DNA from: an uncultured Devosia sp.
GTDB taxonomy: Bacteria; Pseudomonadota; Alphaproteobacteria; Rhizobiales; Devosiaceae
Assembly (NCBI RefSeq): GCF_963517015.1
Contig: NZ_CAUQDV010000001.1
Location: 372,001-436,000 of the forward strand
DNA: 64,000 bases
Reading direction: 5' to 3'
Shown one piece after another: positions 26,601 through 35,446 of this stretch (its first letter is position 1; every line of letters begins with the position of its first letter). The translations under genes were made by a program, and so were the position numbers. The notes beneath the pieces are model-generated. The model was not told where the DNA came from and made no database searches. It worked only from the letters and a program-made list of their open reading frames with translations.

Positions 26601-26696
26601 TGTGGTCGAACTCTTGGCTGGAACGCTGGGCGCAATGTGAGGGCAAGCGCCCCGTGTTGCAAGGCGGCATAGGCCGCAAGCATGGTAAGACTGTGT

Positions 26697-27914
26697 CTAG
26701 TCGCGGCCGGCAATGGCTCTGGCGAAGTCGGAAGCGGTAAAAGGTTCGAGATCGCCGACACTCTCGCCGACGCCGATGAAATGCACCGGCAGGCCGAATT
26801 TTTTGGCGATGGCCACCAGGATGCCGCCGCGAGCCGTGCCGTCGAGCTTGGTCATGACCAGGCCGGTGACGCCAGCGCGCTTGCCGAAAATCTCGACCTG
26901 CTTGAGGGCATTCTGGCCGGTCGTGGCGTCAAGCGTCAGGATGGTGGCATGGGGGGCCGTCGGATCGACCTTCTTGATGACGCGGATGACCTTTTCGAGC
27001 TCGTTCATCAGCTCGTCGCGGTTCTGCAGGCGCCCGGCCGTGTCGATGATCAGCACGTCGCGGCCCTCGGTCCGGGCCTGGGTCACGGCATCGAAGGCCA
27101 GGCCCGAAGCGTCCGCGCCAGCCGGGCGTGAAATTACCGGCGCATTGGTGCGCTGGCCCCAGACCTGGAGCTGCTCGATCGCGGCAGCGCGGAAGGTGTC
27201 GCCCGCCGCCAGCATGACAGAGCGGCCTTCATGGGCAAATTTTTGTGCCAGCTTGCCGATGGTCGTGGTCTTGCCTGAGCCATTGACGCCGATCATCAGG
27301 ATGACGAAGGGCTTTTGCGCCGTGTCGATTTCGAGTGGCCGCGCCACGGGGCCGAGCACTTTTTCAACCTCGGCGGCCAGCACGGCGCGGACATCCTCGC
27401 CGCTCACATCGCGATCGAAGCGATCGCGGCGCAGGGTTTCGGTGATGGCTGTGGCCGTCTCGATGCCGAGATCGGCCTGGATCAGCACGTCCTCCAGCTC
27501 GTCGAGCGTTGCATTGTCGAGCTTACGCTTGGTGAAGACCGAGGTGATCGAGCCGGTAAGCTGGTCGGACGAGCGCTTGAGGCCGGAGGCCAGGCGGGTA
27601 AACCAGCCCTGGCGCGGCGTCTCGACCGCCACCTCCACCATGGCGGGCGGATCGAGCGCCACGGGCACCATCTCGACCATGGGCTGGGCATCTGCGGCCT
27701 GGTCCTCGATGTCGTCGACATAGTCCGGCGTGGTTTCCGGCGGGCCGGGCAGGGGCAGGTCTTCCGGACTGGGCACATCGTCGGGCGGTGGAGCCGGGGT
27801 CGGCTCCACCGGCTGCGGCGCGGGCGCAGGGTTTTCCGGCCGTGTCTCGGGCGGGGCAGGGGTCTCGCCACCACCAAACAGGCGCTTGAAAAATCCCGGC
27901 TTGTTGTCGGTCAT
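26697..27914 (-). CDS. ftsY: signal recognition particle receptor FtsY
   Basis: A 405-residue SRP-type GTPase that docks ribosome-SRP complexes at the membrane. Residues 1-100 form an acidic, very Pro-rich A domain; the N domain spans about 105-190 and the G domain about 205-400. G motifs include G-V-N-G-S-G-K-T-T-T, D-T-F-R-A-A-A, D-T-A-G-R and T-K-L-D-G. The partner ffh gene lies 5.4 kb away. It is the last of dapF-mtaB-ftsY: 15 bases separate it from mtaB. The Pro-rich A domain varies among alphaproteobacteria. Confidence 0.97.
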   Translation of the reverse strand: MTDNKPGFFKRLFGGGETPAPPETRPENPAPAPQPVEPTPAPPPDDVPSPEDLPLPGPPETTPDYVDDIEDQAADAQPMVEMVPVALDPPAMVEVAVETPRQGWFTRLASGLKRSSDQLTGSITSVFTKRKLDNATLDELEDVLIQADLGIETATAITETLRRDRFDRDVSGEDVRAVLAAEVEKVLGPVARPLEIDTAQKPFVILMIGVNGSGKTTTIGKLAQKFAHEGRSVMLAAGDTFRAAAIEQLQVWGQRTNAPVISRPAGADASGLAFDAVTQARTEGRDVLIIDTAGRLQNRDELMNELEKVIRVIKKVDPTAPHATILTLDATTGQNALKQVEIFGKRAGVTGLVMTKLDGTARGGILVAIAKKFGLPVHFIGVGESVGDLEPFTASDFARAIAGRD

Positions 27915-27929
27915 AGAGGGTCTTTCGAT

Positions 27930-29195
27930 TTAGGCCGCTTCGCGCAGGGCTTGGCAGACGAGGCCATCGTCGCTGGCCCCGGTAATGCGAACGGAAAGCA
28001 ATTGGCCCGGTTGCGTGCCAGGCATGTGGACAGGAAGGAATTGTTCCGTTCGGGCCATGTCGCCGCGTTCTGTCAGGACACGTTCCACCCTGCCCAGCCG
28101 CGAGGCGCAGAGCCGGGCGAATTGCCTTTCGCCCTCGGCGCGCAACAGGGCGGCGCGATGGCGCGCTATCTTGCCGCTGACCTGGGGCATGCGGGCAGCC
28201 GGGGTGCCTTCACGTGGCGAATAGGGGAAGACGTGGAGATAGGTGAGGCCGGCTTCGGCGATGATGCGCAGGGTGTTCTGGAACATCGCGTCGGTTTCGG
28301 TCGGGAAGCCGGCGATGATATCGGCGCCAAATACCATGTCCGGCCGCAGGCTGCGCAGCTTGTCGACGATGGCCAGCGCGTCGTCGCGGCTGTGACGGCG
28401 CTTCATGCGCTTCAGGATCATGTCGTCGCCCGACTGCAGCGACAGATGCAGGTGCGGCATAAGCCGGGCTTCGCTGGCCACCACGTCATATAGCGCCTCA
28501 TCGGCCTCGATCGAATCAATCGATGAAATGCGCAGGCGCGGCAGATCCGGCACATGGCGCAGGATCGACTGGGTCAGCTTGCCAAGGGTCGGGCTGCCTG
28601 GCAGGTCGGGGCCATAAGAGGTGATGTCGACACCGGTCAGCACCACTTCGCGATAGCCATTGGCGACGAGCTTTTTGACCTGGTCGACCACCATGCCCAT
28701 GGGCACCGAGCGCGACGGGCCGCGGCCAAAGGGAATGATGCAGAAAGTGCAGCGATGATCGCAGCCATTCTGCACCTGGACGAAAGCGCGGGTATGGCTA
28801 TCCATGCCTTCGATCAGGTGGCCGGCGGTTTCCCGCACGCTCATGATGTCGTTGACCTGCACCTTGTCGTTCAGGGCCACGCCGAACACCATGGGCTGGT
28901 AGCTTTCCGCCTTCATCTTGTCATTGTTGCCAATGACGAGATCGACCTCGTCCATGTCGCCAAAGCTGCGCGCTTCGGTCTGGGCGGCGCAGCCGGTGAC
29001 AATGATGCGGGCTTGCGGGTTGTCCTTGCGCGCCTTGCGGACGGCCTTTTTTGCCTGGCGCACGGCCTCTGCGGTCACGGCGCAAGTATTGATGATCACG
29101 GCATTGTCGAGCCCGGCCTTTTCGGCTTCGGCCTTCATCACAGCGGCTTCATAGGCGTTGAGCCGGCAGCCGAATGTGAGGGTTTCGACAGCCAT
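27930..29195 (-). CDS. mtaB: tRNA t6A methylthiotransferase MtaB
   Basis: A 421-residue radical SAM enzyme that converts t6A37 to ms2t6A37 in tRNA. The N-terminal UPF0004 domain carries Cys in F-G-C-R-L-N, N-T-C-A-V and T-G-C-A-A. The radical SAM cluster motif C-D-H-R-C-T-F-C lies near residue 150, and a TRAM-like region near the C terminus. Its substrate t6A is made by TsaD, which is encoded 5 kb away. The ATG at 29195 overlaps the dapF stop (ATGA), linking the two in one operon. The length matches MtaB rather than MiaB (about 440-480). Confidence 0.93.
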   Translation of the reverse strand: MAVETLTFGCRLNAYEAAVMKAEAEKAGLDNAVIINTCAVTAEAVRQAKKAVRKARKDNPQARIIVTGCAAQTEARSFGDMDEVDLVIGNNDKMKAESYQPMVFGVALNDKVQVNDIMSVRETAGHLIEGMDSHTRAFVQVQNGCDHRCTFCIIPFGRGPSRSVPMGMVVDQVKKLVANGYREVVLTGVDITSYGPDLPGSPTLGKLTQSILRHVPDLPRLRISSIDSIEADEALYDVVASEARLMPHLHLSLQSGDDMILKRMKRRHSRDDALAIVDKLRSLRPDMVFGADIIAGFPTETDAMFQNTLRIIAEAGLTYLHVFPYSPREGTPAARMPQVSGKIARHRAALLRAEGERQFARLCASRLGRVERVLTERGDMARTEQFLPVHMPGTQPGQLLSVRITGASDDGLVCQALREAA

Positions 29196-30070
29196 CAGGC
29201 CGCGGCCTCGTTGCGGGTCCAGGCGCCGGTCGCCGGGTCGAGCGTGCCGGACCATTCCAGCTCGGCCGCGCCGGTCAGGGTGACATGGTCATCATCGCGC
29301 CATTCGATGAAGAGGTCGCCGCCGGGCACGGTGACCGTTGCGGCGCGGGCGCTGCGGCGGGTGCGGACGGCATTGACCAGCGCCGCGCAGGCAGCCGTGC
29401 CACAGGCCTCTGTCAGGCCGGCGCCGCGCTCCCAGGTGCGCAGGATGATCTTGTCCTGCGCCACGACCTGGGCAATGGAAATATTGGCGCGTTCGGGGAA
29501 AATCGGGTGGTTCTCCAGCATGGGGCCAAAGCGGTCGAGCGCATAGCTCCACACGTCCTGGTTGACCCAGAAGGTCGCGTGCGGATTGCCCATCGAAGCC
29601 GCCGAAGGCGAATGCAGCACGGGGTCGTCGATCGGCCCGATCTGCAGTTCGATCTTGCGGGTGTCAGCGAATTCCTCGGCCAGCGGAATGTCGTACCAGG
29701 CGAATTTGGGCGTGCCCATATCGACGGTCAACAGACCATCATCGCGCTCTTCGCCAAACAGGATGCCGGCGACGGTTTCGAAGGTGAAGCGTTGCCGGCC
29801 TTGTTCGACGGTCAGTGCCTGCACGACGCAGCGCATGCCATTGCCGCAGGCTTGGGCGCGCGAGCCGTCGGAATTGATGATTTCGATATAGGCGGCCGTG
29901 CCGTCGATCTTGGGATCGTGGATAGCCATGATCTGGTCGAAGCGCGTGCCTTCCGTCGCATTGATCGCCACGGCGGCAGCGGAGGTCACGCGGCCAGCCT
30001 GGCCGCGCATGTCGACCACGATGATCTGGTTGCCCAGCCCGTTCATCTTGAGAAAGGGGACAGCGCTCAC
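29195..30070 (-). CDS. dapF: diaminopimelate epimerase
   Basis: A 291-residue enzyme that converts LL- to meso-diaminopimelate for lysine and peptidoglycan synthesis. Both catalytic Cys are visible: A-C-G-N-G-M-R-C near residue 80 and E-A-C-G-T-A-A-C near residue 220. The start is GTG at 30070 (MSAVPFLKMNGLGN), matching the family N terminus. It heads the minus-strand run dapF-mtaB-ftsY, a gene order common in alphaproteobacteria. It is divergent from the cupin-like gene at 30361, with a 290-bp gap. Confidence 0.97.
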   Translation of the reverse strand: MSAVPFLKMNGLGNQIIVVDMRGQAGRVTSAAAVAINATEGTRFDQIMAIHDPKIDGTAAYIEIINSDGSRAQACGNGMRCVVQALTVEQGRQRFTFETVAGILFGEERDDGLLTVDMGTPKFAWYDIPLAEEFADTRKIELQIGPIDDPVLHSPSAASMGNPHATFWVNQDVWSYALDRFGPMLENHPIFPERANISIAQVVAQDKIILRTWERGAGLTEACGTAACAALVNAVRTRRSARAATVTVPGGDLFIEWRDDDHVTLTGAAELEWSGTLDPATGAWTRNEAAA

Positions 30071-30360
30071 TTGCCGGTTCCGCTCAGGTTTTGCGGCCCA
30101 AAATCCGCTCTTGGCCCTATATGGCCGATGCTGCCCGAAATTGCCAGTGGGCGGGCCGGTCAGAAGATCTGCATGAGCCGTAAACGGCGATGGTTAGGCC
30201 CATCTAAAGATAAAAATCTTCATATCTTGTAAGGGTTTCGCACTTCATGAGGCCTTAACCAGAGCAAGAGCTTGGCCGCGCCAAAGCTGATCTGGTCGGT
30301 TAGTTTTCGGCCAGATGTTGAGGATCGAACCCTTTTCAACGCATTCGGAGGCCGCCCCCC

Positions 30361-31320
30361 ATGAACATGACCATGATGACGGACCAGATCATTACCGACT
30401 GGCAGCCGCATTACCCGTCGCTGTGGAGCGAGCACTCGCTGATGCTCCAGCATAGCCTGGCTGCCTCACCGCTGTTCAGCGACGACGCGCTGGCCGCGCT
30501 GATCGACAAGGCGCCGCGCGAAGCCTATCACGTCAATTATTCGCAGAAGACGCCGGGCAATCCGCCCAAGCGCCGCGAAGGCGAGATCAAGGGCCTCAAG
30601 GGCAGCGAAGTGCTCGAGGTGATCCGCAATGGCAATATCTGGGTCAATATCACCGCCCCGGCCAGCATCGACCCCGCCTATGGTCAGCTGCTCGATAGCC
30701 TCTATGCCGAATTCGAGGAACGCGTTCCCGGCTTCAAGAGCTACAAGCGCAACCTCACCATCCTCATCTCTTCGCCAAACGTCTCGGTGAAGTATCATTC
30801 CGACGTGCCCGGTCAGAGCCTGTGGCAGGTGCGCGGCACCAAGAAGGTCTTCGTCTATCCGGCCAAGGCCCCGTTCATTTCCCAGCCAGCGCTGGAAAAA
30901 CTGATCCTGGGCCAATTGCGCGAAACCGACATGCCCTATGAGAGCTGGTTCGACGACTATGCGCAAACCTATATGCTTGAAGCCGGCAAGATGCTGCATT
31001 GGCCGCTCAACGGGCCGCATCGCGTGGTCAACGAAGGCATGATGAATGTCAGCTTCACCACCGAGCACTGGACCGACGAGCTGCGCAAGCATTACGCCGT
31101 CAACTATGCCAATGGCTTCCTGCGCTCCAAGCTGGGCCTCAAGAATCTGAGCCAGCAAGTCACCGGCGCTTCCTATTTCGCCAAGCTGGCGACCGCCGCT
31201 GCCGTCAAGTTCAGCCCGCTCAATCCGCAGAAGCAGAAGGTCTACAAGGTCGATTTCACCGTCGACCCGACTGCTCCAGAAGGCGTGCGCGACATCGAAG
31301 GTTATACGTTCAGCAAATGA
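30361..31320 (+). CDS. cupin-like Fe(II) oxygenase family protein
   Basis: A 319-residue protein. A cupin/JmjC-like core is seen at about residues 140-235: V-K-Y-H-S-D (the HxD metal pair), then W-Q-V-R-G-T-K-K-V-F-V-Y-P as in JmjC-type strands, and a distal His in N-G-P-H-R-V-V-N-E-G. This H-x-D...H triad fits a 2-oxoglutarate Fe(II) dioxygenase. The substrate is unknown; relatives are often annotated as transcriptional regulators without evidence. GGAGG stands upstream of ATG 30361. The stop overlaps the next gene's start as ATGA, so the two are co-translated and probably act on the same product. Confidence 0.7.
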   Translation: MNMTMMTDQIITDWQPHYPSLWSEHSLMLQHSLAASPLFSDDALAALIDKAPREAYHVNYSQKTPGNPPKRREGEIKGLKGSEVLEVIRNGNIWVNITAPASIDPAYGQLLDSLYAEFEERVPGFKSYKRNLTILISSPNVSVKYHSDVPGQSLWQVRGTKKVFVYPAKAPFISQPALEKLILGQLRETDMPYESWFDDYAQTYMLEAGKMLHWPLNGPHRVVNEGMMNVSFTTEHWTDELRKHYAVNYANGFLRSKLGLKNLSQQVTGASYFAKLATAAAVKFSPLNPQKQKVYKVDFTVDPTAPEGVRDIEGYTFSK

Positions 31321-32531
31321 GTTCGCTTACCGCCCTGCCCAGGGCCGATGAAAAACGCCACCTGCGCGTTGCCGACAAGGCCATGGCCGATACGCAAGCG
31401 CTGCGCGCCGAAGTGGTGCGGACGCGTGAAGCGTTCGACGCCATGGCCCATCAATGGGAAGGGCTCGAAACGCAGGTTCCGGGCGCCGTCCTGTTTCAAA
31501 GTTCTGGCTGGGCCCGGGCGATTTTCGATTTCGAGGCCGCCCGCGGCAATGCCGAATTTTCGCCGGTCATTGCCACGCTGACCGATGGGCAGCGGCTCGT
31601 CGCCGTGCTACCGCTGGAATTTCTCAAGAGCCATTCGCGCCGCATCCTGACCTCGCTCGGCCATGCCTTCAGCCAGTATTCCGATGCCATCATCAGCCCG
31701 GGTCTCAATCCACGCGATGCCGTGGCGCGCATGCTGCATGCAGCGATCGAGGCCTCGCCCTGCGATATGGTGAGCCTGCTCAAGGTGCGCAGCGACAGCC
31801 AGCTTGCCAAGGGGATGCCGGCCAATCACATGGTGACCGGCGCGGAACAGGGCGCGCCCTATGTCGCGCTTGATGCCTTCGAGGACTACGCGGCCTATTT
31901 CCAGACCATCAAGCCCAAGACGCGCAAGAACATGCGCAATGACCGCAATCGCCTCGAACGCGATGGCGCGGTAACCCATCATGTTGCCGAGACGGCTGAC
32001 GAGGCCCAGGGTGTCATCACCCGCACGCTGACCGGCCGGGCCAATCGCCTCAAGGACCAGGGTCTGAGTTCGCGCGCCTTCCGCGATACGAGCTTTGTCG
32101 ATTTTTGCACGGCCCTGCCCCGCCGGTCCGATATTGCCATCATGGCCATGTCGCTGCAGCACGGGGGCGAGGCCATTGCCGAGCAATGGGGCTTTGTGCA
32201 CAAGCAGCGTTACTATGCATTCGTTGCCAGCCGCGATTTTGCCAATAGCGACGAAAGCCCGGGCCGGCTGCATTTGGGCGAAGTGATCCATGCCTGCGCC
32301 GACCGCGGGCTCTATGGCGCTGACCTGATGGTGCCGGTCATGCCCTACAAGCTCACCTGGTCGACGGAAGTGGTGACGGTCAAGGATTACGCCCTGCCGG
32401 TCACCCCGCGCGGCGTATTGATGCTCAATCTCTGGGACAAGACGCTCCGGCCGATGCTCAAACACGCCGTGCTCAACATGCCCAAGGGCCTGCGCGGCAT
32501 GCTGATGAAGGTCACGGGGCGGAGTCTGTAG
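31317..32531 (+). CDS. FemAB/BcsL-like GNAT acyltransferase
   Basis: A 404-residue protein with a duplicated GNAT fold of the FemAB/CelD type. The N-terminal half contains F-Q-S-S-G-W-A-R-A-I, the V-A-V-L-P-L-E-F strand and L-G-H-A-F-S-Q-Y-S-D. The second half has K-P-K-T-R-K-N-M-R-N-D-R-N-R-L, a basic helix typical of the family, and E-Q-W-G-F-V-H. Relatives transfer amino acids or acyl groups to peptidoglycan precursors, exopolysaccharide or lipids. It is coupled by ATGA to the cupin-like oxygenase, suggesting one short pathway. Substrates cannot be read from the sequence. Confidence 0.75.
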   Translation: MSSLTALPRADEKRHLRVADKAMADTQALRAEVVRTREAFDAMAHQWEGLETQVPGAVLFQSSGWARAIFDFEAARGNAEFSPVIATLTDGQRLVAVLPLEFLKSHSRRILTSLGHAFSQYSDAIISPGLNPRDAVARMLHAAIEASPCDMVSLLKVRSDSQLAKGMPANHMVTGAEQGAPYVALDAFEDYAAYFQTIKPKTRKNMRNDRNRLERDGAVTHHVAETADEAQGVITRTLTGRANRLKDQGLSSRAFRDTSFVDFCTALPRRSDIAIMAMSLQHGGEAIAEQWGFVHKQRYYAFVASRDFANSDESPGRLHLGEVIHACADRGLYGADLMVPVMPYKLTWSTEVVTVKDYALPVTPRGVLMLNLWDKTLRPMLKHAVLNMPKGLRGMLMKVTGRSL

Positions 32532-32534
32532 TTT

Positions 32535-32804
32535 CTACTTTGCCTGAGTATCCAGCTTCTCTGCCAGCCACGTCTTGATGAGCGACTGATAAGGCACGTC
32601 ACGTTTATTGGCAGCGATCTTGAGCCGCTCCAACAAGCTATTGGGCAGCCGCAGGGATATGGAGGTATTGGACGGCTTCAGGTTGGGAAGTCGGGCTTTT
32701 TCCGCCTTGCCCCAGTCGAGATAGTCGGGAGAGTCGACACTCTCCCAAAATGACCGTTCCTCGGCTTCGCTCTGAAATTCGGGAATTGGCTTAAGCTGTT
32801 TCAT
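32535..32804 (-). CDS. brnA: BrnA-type antitoxin
   Basis: An 89-residue protein. The C-terminal half is a ribbon-helix-helix DNA-binding domain: the strand T-S-I-S-L-R-L-P, then helix S-L-L-E-R-L-K-I-A-A, then a second helix with S-L-I-K-T-W-L. The N-terminal part, with E-F-Q-S-E-A-E-E-R-S-F-W, is the usual toxin-binding region. In the BrnT/BrnA family BrnA neutralises BrnT and represses the operon. GGAG is five bases before its ATG. It overlaps the 3' end of brnT by 14 bases, in the normal toxin-first order. Confidence 0.9.
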   Translation of the reverse strand: MKQLKPIPEFQSEAEERSFWESVDSPDYLDWGKAEKARLPNLKPSNTSISLRLPNSLLERLKIAANKRDVPYQSLIKTWLAEKLDTQAK

Positions 32805-33090
32805 AAAGGCTCCGTTCCTGACGGCTCATATCCCTTGCTGAGATGACGCGGATCAGTGTGTGGTCCTTGCGCAAGGTGAACGTGATCTGCAGCCGCCTGC
32901 CGTCGTCGGTTTTTCCAAGTGCGTGCCGCCGCACTTCGTCCAGACTATGTCTGGGATCGGGCAAAAGCATCAGCGGATCGTTGAAAAAGACCTGTTCCGC
33001 TTCAGTCTGGGACACATGATGCTTGTCTTGGCTCTTGCGAGCGTTGCCCGCGTCCCATTCAAAGCCTTTGATGTAGCTCAGATCGATCAT
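32791..33090 (-). CDS. brnT: BrnT-type ribonuclease toxin
   Basis: A 99-residue RelE-fold toxin that cleaves RNA and stops growth when free. Family marks are F-E-W-D near residue 10, K-H-H-V-S-Q-T-E-A-E-Q-V-F, and the C-terminal strand R-V-I-S-A-R-D-M-S-R-Q-E-R. The start ATG 33090 sits four bases from a perfect 8-bp inverted repeat that is probably the operator. No strong ribosome site is seen. BrnTA is a chromosomal type II toxin-antitoxin pair, here placed next to the essential ffh gene. Confidence 0.9.
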   Translation of the reverse strand: MIDLSYIKGFEWDAGNARKSQDKHHVSQTEAEQVFFNDPLMLLPDPRHSLDEVRRHALGKTDDGRRLQITFTLRKDHTLIRVISARDMSRQERSLYETA

Positions 33091-33093
33091 GGT

Positions 33094-33114
33094 TGTATAT
33101 TGCTGTAATATACA
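33094..33114. promoter_or_regulatory. perfect inverted repeat, probable brnTA operator
   Basis: TGTATATT (33094-33101) and AATATACA (33107-33114) are a perfect 8-bp inverted repeat with a five-base spacer, just upstream of the brnT start. TTGAAA on the minus strand nearby could be a -35 element, which would put the repeat over the promoter core. Autorepression by BrnA is known in the family; binding here is inference. Confidence 0.65.
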
Positions 33115-33148
33115 TCTGCTTTCAAGAGCCTTGCGTTCCCGCCCTTCC

Positions 33149-33177
33149 TTGACTCTGCTCCCGCTTTCCCCTAAACC
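33149..33177 (+). promoter_or_regulatory. possible sigma-70-type promoter of ffh
   Basis: TTGACT (33149-33154) and TAAACC (33172-33177) are 17 bp apart, giving a leader of about 160 nt before ffh. The -35 match is good and the -10 match is fair. Position and spacing support it, but it is not proven. Confidence 0.35.
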
Positions 33178-33342
33178 GCGCGCATTCATCAGGCTTTGCT
33201 CCTGACCAGCCGACCGGGGCCCCGCAAGGGTTCCACGATCCCGGAGGCCAACATCCGCCAGCGCGTTGCGCCCGCGGGTGGGTTTGTCGTTTGGACTGAT
33301 GGACCCTATCTCTGCCCCACAGGGCGAGAACAAGGAACGGCA

Positions 33343-34932
33343 ATGTTTGAGAGCTTAAGCGACCGGCTTGGCAAAATCTTTGATGGTCTTCGTGGACGGG
33401 GCGCGCTCAACGCTGCGGACGTCGACGATGCCATGCGCGAAATCCGCCGGGCGCTGATCGAGGCCGACGTTTCCCTCGAAGTCGTCCGCGCCTTTGTCGA
33501 ACAGGTCCGCGAGCGCGCCGTCGGCGCCGAGGTTACCCGTTCGGTGACGCCGGGCCAGCAGGTTGTCAAGATCGTCCATGACGAGCTCGTGTCGGTGCTG
33601 GGCGATAGTGCCAGCCCGATCGATCTCAATGCCAAGGCGCCTGTTACCCTCCTGATGGTGGGTCTGCAGGGTTCGGGCAAGACCACGACCACCGCCAAGA
33701 TCGCCAAGCGTCTCGCCGACCGCCAAAAGAAGAAGGTGCTTCTGGCATCTCTGGACACCCGTCGCCCCGCTGCCATGGAGCAGTTGCGCGTGCTGGGCGA
33801 ACAGGTCGGTGTCGATACGCTGCCGATCATTGCCAGCGAAACGCCGGTCGAGATCGCCCGCCGCGCCGAGCGCGAAGGCCGTCTTGGCGGCTATGACGTG
33901 CTCATCCTCGACACGGCTGGCCGCACCCATATCGACGAAGAATTGATGGCCGAAACGGCCGAGATCAAGTCGATCGCCAATCCGCATGAAATCCTGCTGG
34001 TTGTCGATGCGCTCACGGGCCAGGACGCGATCAATGTCGCGCGCTCGTTCGATGGCCGTCTCGATGTCACCGGTATCGTCCTCACCCGCGTCGATGGCGA
34101 TGGCCGTGGCGGCGCGGCGCTGTCCATGCGTGCGGCGACCGGCAAGCCGATCAAGCTGATCGGTGTCGGCGAAAAGATGGATGCGCTGGAGGATTTCCAT
34201 CCCTCGCGCATCGCCGACCGAATCCTGGGCATGGGCGACATTGTCTCGCTCGTTGAGAAGGCCGCCGAACACGTCTCTGCCGAAGACGCGCAGAAGATGG
34301 CCAAGAAGCTCAAGAAGGGCTCCTTCGACCTCGACGACCTGCGCAACCAGCTGCTTCAGATGAAGAAGATGGGCGGCATGGGTGGCCTGATGGGCATGAT
34401 GCCCGGCATGGGCCAGATGAAAAAAGCCATGGCCGGCGCCAATATCGACGAGAAGGTGTTCGATCGCCAGATCGCCATCATCAATTCGATGACCAAGAAA
34501 GAGCGCGCCAATCCGGACCTGCTCAATGCCAGCCGCCGCAAGCGCGTTGCCGCCGGCGCAGGTGTCGAAGTCAGCGAGATCAACAAACTGGCCAAGCAGC
34601 ATCGCCAGATGGCCGACATGATGAAAAAGGTCTCCAAGGGCGGCATGGGCGCGCTTGGTGGCATGTTCGGCGGCAAGATGGGCGGAATGCTCGGCGGCAT
34701 GCCCGATATTTCCAAGATGGACCCGGCCCAGCTCGAACAGATGGCCCGTCAGGCCGGCATCGACCCTGCCGCACTCAAGGGCCTGCCTTCGGCCGACCTG
34801 CCTGCGCAAAAGGCGCTGCCGACCGATGTTGGCGCCCTGCTCAAGAATTCCGGCAGCCCGCTGCTGCCCGGTCTCGGCGCCTCTGGCGCTCCCCGTTTCC
34901 CTGGCCTTCCGGGCCTGGGCAAAAAGAAATAG
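33343..34932 (+). CDS. ffh: signal recognition particle protein Ffh
   Basis: A 529-residue SRP54 GTPase that binds signal peptides emerging from ribosomes and delivers them to FtsY. The N domain covers about 1-90, and the G domain about 100-300 with G-L-Q-G-S-G-K-T-T-T, D-T-R-R-P-A-A, D-T-A-G-R and T-R-V-D-G-D. The M domain is very rich in Met and Gly (M-G-G-M-G-G-L-M and later repeats), typical of the signal-peptide groove. The C terminus has an extra Met/Gly/Pro-rich tail, so the protein is longer than E. coli Ffh (453). GGAACGG precedes the ATG. rpsP follows 28 bases later. The 4.5S RNA gene was not found here. Confidence 0.97.
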   Translation: MFESLSDRLGKIFDGLRGRGALNAADVDDAMREIRRALIEADVSLEVVRAFVEQVRERAVGAEVTRSVTPGQQVVKIVHDELVSVLGDSASPIDLNAKAPVTLLMVGLQGSGKTTTTAKIAKRLADRQKKKVLLASLDTRRPAAMEQLRVLGEQVGVDTLPIIASETPVEIARRAEREGRLGGYDVLILDTAGRTHIDEELMAETAEIKSIANPHEILLVVDALTGQDAINVARSFDGRLDVTGIVLTRVDGDGRGGAALSMRAATGKPIKLIGVGEKMDALEDFHPSRIADRILGMGDIVSLVEKAAEHVSAEDAQKMAKKLKKGSFDLDDLRNQLLQMKKMGGMGGLMGMMPGMGQMKKAMAGANIDEKVFDRQIAIINSMTKKERANPDLLNASRRKRVAAGAGVEVSEINKLAKQHRQMADMMKKVSKGGMGALGGMFGGKMGGMLGGMPDISKMDPAQLEQMARQAGIDPAALKGLPSADLPAQKALPTDVGALLKNSGSPLLPGLGASGAPRFPGLPGLGKKK

Positions 34933-34960
34933 TCGTTCAAACAAAACCTAGGATACCAAA

Positions 34961-35365
34961 ATGGCCCTCAAGATCCGTCTCGCCCGTGGTGGCACCAAGA
35001 AGCGCCCGTTCTACCACATCGTCATTGCCGACGCCCGTTCGCCGCGCGATGGCCGTTTCATCGAAAAGATCGGCACGTTCAATCCGCTGCTGGCCAAGGA
35101 CGCTGAAAACCGCGTCGTGCTGAACACCGAACGCGCCCAGCATTGGGTTTCGGTTGGCGCCCAGCCGACCGACCGCGTGCTGCGTTTCCTCGACGTCGCC
35201 GGCGTTGCCAAGCGCGATGCCCGCAACAACCCCGAGAAGGCCGTCCCCGGCGAGAAGGCTACCCAGCGCGCTGAAGAAAAGGCCGCCAAGGTCGCAGCTG
35301 CCGAAGAAGCCAAGAACGCCCCCAAGGAAGAAGCTCCGGCCGCTGAAGAAGCTGCTGCCGAGTAA
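34961..35365 (+). CDS. rpsP: 30S ribosomal protein S16
   Basis: A 134-residue ribosomal protein. The S16 core occupies about residues 1-85, with L-K-I-R-L-A-R-G-G-T-K-K-R-P-F-Y at the start and S-P-R-D-G-R-F-I-E-K near residue 28. The last 45 residues are an Ala/Glu/Lys-rich extension, common in alphaproteobacterial S16 and not part of the core fold. ffh-rpsP is a familiar pair; rimM and trmD, which follow in many species, are absent here. A strong terminator ends the transcript. Confidence 0.97.
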   Translation: MALKIRLARGGTKKRPFYHIVIADARSPRDGRFIEKIGTFNPLLAKDAENRVVLNTERAQHWVSVGAQPTDRVLRFLDVAGVAKRDARNNPEKAVPGEKATQRAEEKAAKVAAAEEAKNAPKEEAPAAEEAAAE

Positions 35366-35383
35366 TTTCCTGGCATTGAATGC

Positions 35384-35415
35384 AAAAAGCCCCGGTGGTG
35401 ACACCGGGGCTTTTT
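35384..35415 (+). terminator. Rho-independent terminator after rpsP
   Basis: GCCCCGGTG (35389-35397) pairs with CACCGGGGC (35402-35410) over a four-base loop, preceded by AAAAA and followed by TTTTT. It sits 20 bases after the rpsP stop. Confidence 0.88.
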
Positions 35416-35446
35416 GTTTTTTGGCCTTGTGGCACCAAACACTCGA

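Noticed and set aside
33121..33342. Possible 4.5S SRP RNA gene between brnTA and ffh.
   Set aside because: No SRP RNA-like stem with the conserved GGAA tetraloop and bulge pattern was found; the region is explained as a leader and promoter.
33355..34944. A 529-codon open frame antisense to ffh.
   Set aside because: Same length as ffh and composed of antisense codons; no start signal or domain; explained by high GC at third positions.
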